Assembly (NCBI GenBank): GCA_001872485.1 | Contig: MNWK01000036.1 | Coordinates: 1 to 32,591 of the forward strand | Source: Parcubacteria group bacterium CG1_02_44_31 | GTDB lineage: Bacteria > Patescibacteriota > Minisyncoccia > UBA6257 > Brennerbacteraceae | Direction: 5' to 3' | DNA length: 32,591 nt | Program-made: the position numbers and the translations under genes | Shown: one piece after another, positions 22,184 through 28,594 of the stretch | How the letters are laid out: each line of letters starts with the position of its first letter | Position numbering within the stretch: the stretch's first letter is position 1 | The notes under the pieces: generated by a model | What the model saw: the letters and a program-made list of their open reading frames with translations, nothing else | Told to the model about the DNA's origin: nothing | Database searches by the model: none

Positions 22184-22255
22184 GCGCGATTGGCTCAGTG
22201 GTAGAGCGCTTCGTTCACATCGAAGAGGTCGTAGGTCCGATCCCTACATCGCGCA
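22184..22255 (+). tRNA. tRNA-Val(CAC)
   Basis: Acceptor GCGCGAT/ATCGCGC, D-arm GCTC/GAGC, anticodon arm CTTCG-TTCACAT-CGAAG (anticodon CAC), T-arm GTAGG-TCCGATC-CCTAC, discriminator A. Uninterrupted, unlike the Gly and Thr loci. Confidence 0.93.
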
Positions 22256-22452
22256 CATGCAAAAGAGCGGGGGTTGTTCTGCTTAGTAGGGCATCGCGTA
22301 CATAATGCGATTTCCATTCAATATAGATTTGTTTATGATATGATGAATCCTATGTTGTCCACATTATGCACTACGCAAAACATGCAGTAACAGAGTTTTG
22401 GTAATAGAGTTCCAGCTTCATTTTTTGTTTGGGGTAATGGTAATTTATTAGA

Positions 22453-22486
22453 ACCATTCTTAAATTCTTGAGAATTTGAGAATGGT
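22453..22486. promoter_or_regulatory. 34-bp palindrome overlapping the -35 box (copy 2, likely operator)
   Basis: ACCATTCTTAAATTCTT plus a right half that matches in 15 of 17 positions. The -35 TTGAGA of the downstream regulator lies inside the right half-site, the expected layout for autorepression. Confidence 0.7.
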
Positions 22487-22504
22487 AAGGTTATGTAGTA
22501 TAAT
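22476..22504 (+). promoter_or_regulatory. Promoter of the ArsR-like regulator
   Basis: TTGAGA-N17-TATAAT. A second TATAAT is at 22514-22519. Confidence 0.7.
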
Positions 22505-22545
22505 ACGCATACGTATAATAGATTAAACGCAAGTACATATAAATT

Positions 22546-22830
22546 ATGGATAAAGAAAATAAGCAAGCCTTTTCTAAATTAGAAAAAATTGTTAAGGGTT
22601 TTTCCAATCATTGGAGAATAGAAATTCTTATGCTGCTTGATAGAGAGCCGGAACTATCTGTTGTAGAGATTGTTGAAATGCTCAACATGAACTATAAAAC
22701 TGCTTCAGAGCATATTCGGAGAATGGCACTTGCAGGATTAATCGCAAAACGGTATGACAATGCGAATGTGCGCCACAAACTTACGTCGCGTGGCGAGGCC
22801 ATTCTTAAATTCTTAAGAATATTGGAATAG
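22546..22830 (+). CDS. ArsR-like winged-helix transcriptional regulator
   Basis: 94 aa. Helix-turn-helix VVEIVEMLNMNYKTASEHIRR (given as residues about 39-59, recognition helix NYKTASEHIRRM) followed by a wing (GLIAKRYDNANVRHKLTSRG). The opening FSNHWRIEILMLL matches the first helices of ArsR-family dimeric repressors. There are no Cys pairs, so metal sensing of the classic type is unlikely. The palindrome at 22453-22486 over its promoter and the second copy at 21354 are candidate binding sites. Its last codons (EAILKFLRILE) are written in a sequence repeating 16 of 17 bases of the operator half-site. Confidence 0.85.
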   Translation: MDKENKQAFSKLEKIVKGFSNHWRIEILMLLDREPELSVVEIVEMLNMNYKTASEHIRRMALAGLIAKRYDNANVRHKLTSRGEAILKFLRILE

Positions 22831-22833
22831 TTT

Positions 22834-22860
22834 TTAGTTGTTAGCTGTAAGTTGTAAGTT
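22834..22860. repeat. Short heptanucleotide array
   Basis: TTAGTTG, TTAGCTG, TAAGTTG, TAAGTTA in tandem between the regulator and the ychF locus. Confidence 0.6.
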
Positions 22861-22870
22861 AATTTGTGGT

Positions 22871-22996
22871 ATGAATTTATCTGTTGGTATCGTTGGATTA
22901 CCAAATGTCGAGTCCCGAACAAATTTATGTCATAAATTTCAACGGAACTCGACATTGTGTTGGTTTCTATCTATTAAATATATGATAATTCTATGA
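22871..22996 (+). CDS. uORF 1 repeating the YchF N-terminus (41 codons)
   Basis: Codes MNLSVGIVGLPNV, identical to YchF residues 1-13, then diverges (ESRTNLCHKF...) into sequence with no similarity to YchF. Nearly every shared codon differs synonymously from the other two copies. The divergence point is a hairpin, ATGTCGAGT...ACTCGACAT. The TGA stop overlaps the ATG of the next copy (ATGA). It could be a translated small ORF or the abandoned 5' end of an older ychF. Confidence 0.6.
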   Translation: MNLSVGIVGLPNVESRTNLCHKFQRNSTLCWFLSIKYMIIL

Positions 22997-23112
22997 ATCT
23001 GAGCGTAGGCATTGTTGGGCTTCCCAACGTCGGCCCCGAACAAAGCTATCGCACTGTACGGGACTCGACGTTATATACGTTTTGTGTATTATTACATTTT
23101 ACTAACATATGA
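22993..23112 (+). CDS. uORF 2 repeating the YchF N-terminus (39 codons)
   Basis: Codes MNLSVGIVGLPNVG, then PEQSYRTVRD. It uses AGC for the Ser and CTG/CTT for Leu where uORF 1 has TCT and TTA. A hairpin with arms AACGTCG/CGACGTT begins at the divergence point, and CGGGACTCGAC at its end is the exact reverse complement of GTCGAGTCCCG in uORF 1. The TGA overlaps the ychF ATG by ATGA, the same arrangement as between the two uORFs. Confidence 0.6.
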   Translation: MNLSVGIVGLPNVGPEQSYRTVRDSTLYTFCVLLHFTNI

Positions 23113-24212
23113 ATTTAAGTGTAGGAATAGTCGGATTGCCAAACGTCGGCAAATCAACGTTGTTTAACGCGCTATTAAAAAAACAACAGGCATTTGTTGC
23201 CAATTTTCCATTCGCGACCATTGAACCGAATGTGGGCGTTGTGCCTGTGCCCGATGTTCGTTTGGAAAAACTTGCGGACATGATTCGACAAACTGAAAAT
23301 CTTGACCATATGCCGCCGCTTGTGCCCGCTACGGTTGAATTCGTGGACATTGCGGGCTTGATTGCCGGAGCGCATAAAGGCGAGGGATTGGGAAATAAAT
23401 TTCTTGCGCATATTCGCGAAACGAACGCGATTTGTCATGTGGTGCGCGCGTTTTCGGATCTGGATATTATTAAACATGGAAGCGTTGCTCCCAAACAAGA
23501 TTTTGAAGTTGTGCAAACCGAATTGTTGTTGGCAGACATGCAAACATTGGATAAGCAAAAAGACCCCGGTGTGACACCCGACAAAGAAGCGCAAAAGCGA
23601 TGGAGTGTGATGAAAAAAATCAAAACTGCGTTATCACAGGGAATATCAGGTCGCGATATCCGATTAGCAAAAGACGAACAGCCGTATGCGCGCGACGTGC
23701 ATTTGCTTACTGCAAAACCGATTCTCATTGCGTTGAATGTTTCGGAAGACGATTTGAAAAATGCAGATGAACTTGAAAAAAAATACGCAGCAGAATTCGG
23801 CGTAGGCATAGACCAAGTGATTGCCATTTGCGCGAAAACCGAAATGCAGCTTGCGGACTTACCAGAATCAGAACAAGTAGCGTATTTGGAATCGTTCGGC
23901 ATTGCAAAATCAGGATTAGAACGTATTATTGTCAAAGCGTTTGCGACCCTGGGGTTGATGACATTTTTGACAGCAGGAGAAAAAGAAGTACGCGCGTGGA
24001 CTATTCAAAAGGGAATGACCGCACCCGAAGCCGCAGGCGTGATTCACACGGATTTTCAGGAAAAGTTTATCCGTATGGACGCAATTCATTGGGAAAAACT
24101 TATACAAGCTCCAGGGTGGACTGCGGCGCGCCAAAAGGGCCTTATCAGGTCTGAAGGCAAGGAATATGTGGTGCAAGAAGGGGATGTGATTATCGTGAAA
24201 CATAACGCGTAG
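23109..24212 (+). CDS. ychF: Redox-regulated ATPase/GTPase YchF (Ola1 family)
   Basis: 367 aa, normal for the Obg-family protein YchF, which binds ribosomes and prefers ATP. P-loop GLPNVGKST at residues 9-17, switch region NFPFATIEPNVGVVPVPD, G3 DIAGLIAGAHKGEGLGNKFL, and a C-terminal TGS domain (FLTAGEKEVRAWTIQKGMTAPEAAG as residues about 283-307, with GTP-binding G4-like ALNVSEDD). No Shine-Dalgarno sequence. Upstream there are two partial copies of its first 13 codons, each linked by an ATGA overlap. Confidence 0.96.
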   Translation: MNLSVGIVGLPNVGKSTLFNALLKKQQAFVANFPFATIEPNVGVVPVPDVRLEKLADMIRQTENLDHMPPLVPATVEFVDIAGLIAGAHKGEGLGNKFLAHIRETNAICHVVRAFSDLDIIKHGSVAPKQDFEVVQTELLLADMQTLDKQKDPGVTPDKEAQKRWSVMKKIKTALSQGISGRDIRLAKDEQPYARDVHLLTAKPILIALNVSEDDLKNADELEKKYAAEFGVGIDQVIAICAKTEMQLADLPESEQVAYLESFGIAKSGLERIIVKAFATLGLMTFLTAGEKEVRAWTIQKGMTAPEAAGVIHTDFQEKFIRMDAIHWEKLIQAPGWTAARQKGLIRSEGKEYVVQEGDVIIVKHNA

Positions 24213-24234
24213 TGTTTGAAACACTAAAAATTTG

Positions 24235-24275
24235 CAAACAACAAAACTGGGGACAACCCCCAGTTTTGTTGTTTG
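24235..24275 (+). terminator. Terminator after ychF
   Basis: CAAACAACAAAACTGGGG pairs with CCCCAGTTTTGTTGTTTG across ACAAC. It is an 18-bp stem whose distal part supplies the T-rich end. Confidence 0.85.
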
Positions 24276-24310
24276 TGGCTCGACAGGAATAAACCAATAA
24301 ATCGTTCCTA

Positions 24311-24344
24311 ACTATCCGATTGGACGATCGTCCAATCGGATAGT
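24311..24344. repeat. Perfect 34-bp loopless palindrome
   Basis: Half ACTATCCGATTGGACGA and its exact reverse complement. Same length as the palindromes near the regulator but a different sequence. Could be a protein-binding site or a palindromic repeat. Confidence 0.75.
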
Positions 24345-24512
24345 ACGTTTTCCCTGTTTCATTTCTTGTAATTTCGTCATTGAGTATGGCTTAGGTTTAT
24401 TACTATTCTTGAACGCCTATGGACATATGGACAAGTCGAAGTGTTGATGGATTTAGCAAGCTCTTCATCAATCTTCTTGAAATTGAGCCTCGGAGTCGAA
24501 GTTCAGGAAGCC

Positions 24513-24619
24513 TGTGGATAAGTCAAAGGTTTGACAGGTGGCGCAAGTAGCATAGAATACATACCAAGGGTGGGGAATTGTGGATAAGTGTGTGGATAAG
24601 TGGCGGTAACTGTGGATAA
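24513..24619. promoter_or_regulatory. Cluster of four TGTGGATAA sites (DnaA boxes or MraZ boxes)
   Basis: TGTGGATAA, the reverse complement of the consensus DnaA box TTATCCACA, occurs at 24513, 24579, 24591 and 24611, all in one orientation. A GTGGGG precedes them at 24570 and a GTGGCG is at 24599. GTGG-type repeats upstream of mraZ can also be MraZ-binding sites. An AT-rich stretch (24640-24790) follows, suitable as an unwinding element. No dnaA or dnaN is in the window. Confidence 0.6.
24531..24558 (+). promoter_or_regulatory. Promoter of the mraZ cluster
   Basis: TTGACA-N16-TAGAAT. Three of the four TGTGGATAA sites lie just downstream of the predicted start, where bound protein could block transcription. 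Confidence 0.65.
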
Positions 24620-24791
24620 CTAAGTCATTCGCCAAAGAAATAAGTAAATCTGTATATTTGTACTAATTTATTATTTTATTCATTGATTTCGCCATTTGAA
24701 ATATATTTTATAAAAAACTTGATTGTAATCTATGTAATTGTAATTCGTTTATTCGTAAATTTGTATTAATTCGTTATTCGTTAATTTTATT

Positions 24792-25223
24792 ATGTTTATC
24801 GGAGAATATCAGCATAACATTGACCAAAAAGGCAGGATGGCCGTTCCTGTGAAGTTTCGCAAACAAGTAAGCGGCGGTGCGGTGATCACGCGCGGTCTTG
24901 ACGCATGTTTGTTTGTGTTTACAAAAGACGAGTGGGAAAAACTTGCGCAAAAACTTTCCGTGTTGCCGCTTACACAATCAAATTCGCGCGCGTTTGCGCG
25001 ATTGATGTTTGCGGGCGCGCACGATGTTGAACTGGACAGCCAGGGCAGGATATTAGTTCCCGACCATTTGCGCACGTACGCAGGACTTACCAAAAAAGTT
25101 ATCGTAGCAGGCGTATTTAACCGATTGGAAATTTGGGACAGTTCCAAATGGGGCGAATACAAAAATAAGACCGAACGTGACTCAGGGGAAATTGCGGAAC
25201 AATTAATGGAGCTAGGCATCTAG
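24792..25223 (+). CDS. mraZ: Transcriptional regulator MraZ
   Basis: 143 aa with the tandem AbrB-like MraZ folds: FIGEYQHNIDQKGRMAVPVKFR (as residues 2-23) and HDVELDSQGRILVPDHLR, each with the DxxGR signature (DQKGR, DSQGR). MraZ binds upstream of the division/wall cluster and represses it. It heads mraZ-rsmH-ftsL-ftsI-murF here. Repeated GTGG sites lie 170-280 bp upstream. The leader appears long and has no Shine-Dalgarno sequence. Confidence 0.95.
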   Translation: MFIGEYQHNIDQKGRMAVPVKFRKQVSGGAVITRGLDACLFVFTKDEWEKLAQKLSVLPLTQSNSRAFARLMFAGAHDVELDSQGRILVPDHLRTYAGLTKKVIVAGVFNRLEIWDSSKWGEYKNKTERDSGEIAEQLMELGI

Positions 25224-25313
25224 GTAAATTCCAAATAACAAATCCTAAACTCTAAATAATGACCAAAATCCAAATTCTTAGTATCAAAAATGTTTTGAAT
25301 TTGGAACATTAAA

Positions 25314-25344
25314 GTCTTCGCAAGAACAAAGTTCTTGCGAAGAC
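25314..25344. repeat. 31-nt palindromic repeat, family 3, copy 2
   Basis: Exact reverse complement of the copy at 17920-17950. It sits between mraZ and rsmH, 36 bp before the rsmH start. Confidence 0.9.
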
Positions 25345-25380
25345 GAGAACATTAGTGCTTAGAATTTCTGATTTAGCAGT

Positions 25381-26268
25381 ATGCACATTCCTGTTCTTTT
25401 ACAAAAAACATTGGAGTATTTGCAACCCCGAAATGGCGGACGATACATTGATGCAACTGCGGGACAGGGCGGACATTTGCGCGAAATTTTAAAACATATT
25501 GGTGCGCGCGGCCGCGTGATGGCAATTGATTGGGACCCTGTCGCGATCGCGTATTTGAAAAGCGAATTTGCATCAGACGCACGAAACGGACGGTGTATGT
25601 TTGTCCAGGGAAATTTCGCGCATATCAAAGAATATGTAGTACGGTTTCACATGGGGCAATTGGATGGCGTGCTGTTTGATTTCGGATTATCGCGCGCGAC
25701 CATTGAAGAATCGGGCAAAGGATTTTCGTTCCAAAAGAATGAACCGCTTGTGATGACGTATGGTTCTGACGTGGAGCAAACCGCAGAGGACGTGGTGAAT
25801 AATACGCCCGAGCGCGAACTTGCGGATATTATTTTTCAGTTCGGCGAAGACCGGTTGAGCAGGCGCATTGCGCACGCAATTGTTCTTCAACGTCAAAGAC
25901 ATCGCATCACAATGACCAGCGAATTGGTCGCGTGCGTCATGTCAGCATATCCGCCGCGTTTCCGCCACGGAAGAATTCATCCCGCAACCAAAACATTTCA
26001 GGCAATTCGTATTGTGGTAAACAAAGAACTGGAAAACATCAGCCGCGCGCTTCCCGACGCACTGGATATGCTTTGCTTAAGTGGCAGGATTGTGGCTTTG
26101 AGTTATCATTCGCTTGAGGATCGGATAGTTAAAAACGTTTTTCAAGATGCGTCCCGCGACCATCAAGGATTGATTTTGACTAAAAAACCGATTACGCCGC
26201 TGAAACAAGAAAAAGAGCAAAATCCTTCAAGCAGGTCGGCAAAACTCCGTGCTTTTGAGAAAAAATAA
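25381..26268 (+). CDS. rsmH: 16S rRNA (cytosine(1402)-N4)-methyltransferase RsmH
   Basis: 295 aa. SAM-binding motif YIDATAGQGGHLREIL (residues 22-37), acidic loop MAIDWDPVAI, FDFGLSRATIEESGKGFSF, and the C-terminal HPATKTFQAIRIVVNKELENI and ALSYHSLEDRIVK motifs of the MraW/RsmH family. It methylates C1402 in the ribosomal P site. The usual GVSSxQLD and PLDMRM motifs appear here as GLSRATIE and PLVMTY, a moderate divergence. Second gene of the division cluster. Confidence 0.94.
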   Translation: MHIPVLLQKTLEYLQPRNGGRYIDATAGQGGHLREILKHIGARGRVMAIDWDPVAIAYLKSEFASDARNGRCMFVQGNFAHIKEYVVRFHMGQLDGVLFDFGLSRATIEESGKGFSFQKNEPLVMTYGSDVEQTAEDVVNNTPERELADIIFQFGEDRLSRRIAHAIVLQRQRHRITMTSELVACVMSAYPPRFRHGRIHPATKTFQAIRIVVNKELENISRALPDALDMLCLSGRIVALSYHSLEDRIVKNVFQDASRDHQGLILTKKPITPLKQEKEQNPSSRSAKLRAFEKK

Positions 26269-26388
26269 CAGGCATGATGCCAATCAACAAATATCATGCC
26301 AATAATGCGTATACAGTAAAGATGTTTCTAAAATTAAATTCGCAATTTGTAGATTCGCATATTCATTCGTAAATTTGCATCACATTGT

Positions 26389-26814
26389 ATGACCGTTATT
26401 ACTCCTACACAACGACAGCTTATTTTTACCACTTCGTTTGACGAGGAGTTTGGCCGTCCGCGTTCTTCTGAATTGCGTAAAACCTTGAAACGGTTCAACC
26501 AAGGCAAATTGAGTGTTCAAGATGCGGTGTGTTTGGTTGTTCCCATTGTATGCATAGCTGGTGTTGCTGCGTTGCTTTTGGGCGGCGTGAGTTCGGTGAT
26601 TTTGTCGTATCATGTAAATCGCCTGAGCACCGAAATAGAACAGCAAAAACGGATAAATGAGTCACTCGGGGTTTCGCAAGCAGAATTTTTATCCCCGGAG
26701 GCGCTCAGCGCATACGCATCCATGATACAATTGAGTAGTCCTGCGCACACGCATTACGTATCCAATACCGTAGACCATCTGGCTGCGCAGGAGACACTCG
26801 TTGCGTTGCCATAG
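26389..26814 (+). CDS. FtsL-like division protein
   Basis: 141 aa. Cytoplasmic N-terminal 50 residues, one transmembrane helix (VCLVVPIVCIAGVAALLLGG, residues 47-66), then a short coiled coil (VNRLSTEIEQQKRINESLG) and a Ser/Ala-rich tail. No sequence motif proves FtsL, but size, topology and the position between rsmH and the ftsI-type gene are those of ftsL. The next gene starts 1 nt after the stop. Confidence 0.7.
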   Translation: MTVITPTQRQLIFTTSFDEEFGRPRSSELRKTLKRFNQGKLSVQDAVCLVVPIVCIAGVAALLLGGVSSVILSYHVNRLSTEIEQQKRINESLGVSQAEFLSPEALSAYASMIQLSSPAHTHYVSNTVDHLAAQETLVALP

Positions 26815-26815
26815 C

Positions 26816-28591
26816 ATGCGAAAGCGGATTTTCAAGAAATCATTTTCTTTTCATTCATTTTCTATCCGGATGATTTTGCTGGCTGGTTTTTTTGTCGTTG
26901 CGGTCGGTGCAGTGAGCGGAAAATTCTTTATACTTCAAATCAGCGGATATGAATATTGGAAAGGCAAGGCATTGGCTCAACAAATGCAAATCGTGCAGAC
27001 TCAACCGGATCGTGGAGATATTTTTGTGCAGGATAAAGATGGCGGGTTGCATGCGGTTGCCGTGATCAAACGTTTGTTTGACATATCGGTTAATCCTTCA
27101 AAACTTGTCGGCTCTCCTGCTGACCACGCGCGGATACTTGCGGATATGTTATCCCTTTCGTATGCGGATGTATTGCAAAAATTGTCAAAACAAAACGACC
27201 CATATGAAGCGCTTGCGCGCGGCGTTTCGCAGGCAACAGCCGAAACGCTTGCCGCGAAAAAAATACAAGGATTGACGATTCAAGAACGCAAGGCGCGGTA
27301 TTATCCGCTTGGCTCGTTTGCAAGCCATGTGATCGGTTTTGTGGGGTCTGATGCGGCTGGGAATTTGTCAGGGCAGTATGGCGTTGAATTAAAATATGAC
27401 GATGTGTTGCGCGGCGCCGGACCCACACAGCAAAACATTCAGGCATTGGTGGAAAAAGGATCGTTTTTGGGCGCGCATGATTTATATTTGGAAAACGGCG
27501 CAGTGCTGATTTTGACCATTGACCCAAATATACAAGCTGAAGCTGAACGTGATTTGCGCGATGAAGCGCAAAAATGGAACGCGAAAGGCGGCAATGTTAT
27601 CGTCCTTGACTCCAAGACCGGCGCTATCAGGGCGTTTGCAAATTATCCGGCATTTGATTTGAACGCGTACGGAAAAGTAAAAGACCTTTCTATTTTTTTG
27701 AACAGCGGCACATCGCTCCGATACGAGCCAGGTTCAGTGTTTAAACCTTTCACCTTAGCTGCTGGTTTGACCCAAGGAAGCATTACACCCGATACGCAAT
27801 ATTTTGATTCTGGTGTGATTCGCATCGGAAATAACGTGATTCACAATGCCGGCAATTCTGCTCCGAATAAATGGATCAGCATGGCTTTGTTTTTGCAGCG
27901 TTCGTATAATCTCGGCGCGGTATTTATTGAGCGAACCATTGGAAACGCATATTTCAGCGATTTTCTGGTTAAAACCCTGCATTTTGAGGATAAAACCAAT
28001 GTTGATTTACCTCAGGAAATCAATAGCTCTTTTGCGAATCTTAAAGCAAAAGATGCTGTTGATATTGATTTTGCCACTGCCGCATTCGGCCAAGGCATTG
28101 CCGTCACGCCCATCAAGCTTATTCAGATGTTTTCTGCGTTTACCAATCACGGCATCGTGATGCAGCCCTATATTGTTGATGCGATAAAACGCGCTGACGG
28201 AAGCGTGCAAGCTACAATACCAAAACAACTTGGGCAAATGATTTCTTCGTCGGTTGTTGATAAAGAAGTTCCTCTTTTGGAAAGCGTTGTATCCGGAGAG
28301 CGGGGGTCGGGTATGCTTGCGCGGATTGCGGGGTATCGCATTGCTGGCAAAACCGGAACAGGCGATATTGCAAATGAAAACGGAACTGGATATACAAATA
28401 GGGTTAATCATACGTTTGTGGGGTTCGGTCCGGTGACTGACCCGCGATTTGTGATTCTCACGCGCCTCGAAGAACCACAAGGAGTCAGGTACGCGGAAAC
28501 AACCGCGGTGCCGTTGTTTAAAAAAATTATGAAGTTCGCCTTGGAGTATTACGGCATCCCGCCGGATGCACAAATATCCCCGACTCCATAG
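26816..28591 (+). CDS. ftsI: Class B penicillin-binding protein, FtsI-type peptidoglycan transpeptidase
   Basis: 591 aa from ATG 26816; a TTG at 26801 overlaps the previous gene. One N-terminal membrane helix (MILLAGFFVVAVGAVSG), a dimerisation/pedestal domain (about 60-250, with QPDRGDIF and SQYGVE-like GQYGVELKYDDVLRG), and the transpeptidase domain. Active-site motifs: S307-V-F-K310 (EPGSVFKPF), S363-Y-N365 and K512-T-G-T515. It cross-links septal peptidoglycan with FtsW. ftsW itself is not in the window; murF follows 3 nt downstream. Confidence 0.93.
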   Translation: MRKRIFKKSFSFHSFSIRMILLAGFFVVAVGAVSGKFFILQISGYEYWKGKALAQQMQIVQTQPDRGDIFVQDKDGGLHAVAVIKRLFDISVNPSKLVGSPADHARILADMLSLSYADVLQKLSKQNDPYEALARGVSQATAETLAAKKIQGLTIQERKARYYPLGSFASHVIGFVGSDAAGNLSGQYGVELKYDDVLRGAGPTQQNIQALVEKGSFLGAHDLYLENGAVLILTIDPNIQAEAERDLRDEAQKWNAKGGNVIVLDSKTGAIRAFANYPAFDLNAYGKVKDLSIFLNSGTSLRYEPGSVFKPFTLAAGLTQGSITPDTQYFDSGVIRIGNNVIHNAGNSAPNKWISMALFLQRSYNLGAVFIERTIGNAYFSDFLVKTLHFEDKTNVDLPQEINSSFANLKAKDAVDIDFATAAFGQGIAVTPIKLIQMFSAFTNHGIVMQPYIVDAIKRADGSVQATIPKQLGQMISSSVVDKEVPLLESVVSGERGSGMLARIAGYRIAGKTGTGDIANENGTGYTNRVNHTFVGFGPVTDPRFVILTRLEEPQGVRYAETTAVPLFKKIMKFALEYYGIPPDAQISPTP

Positions 28592-28594
28592 CAT

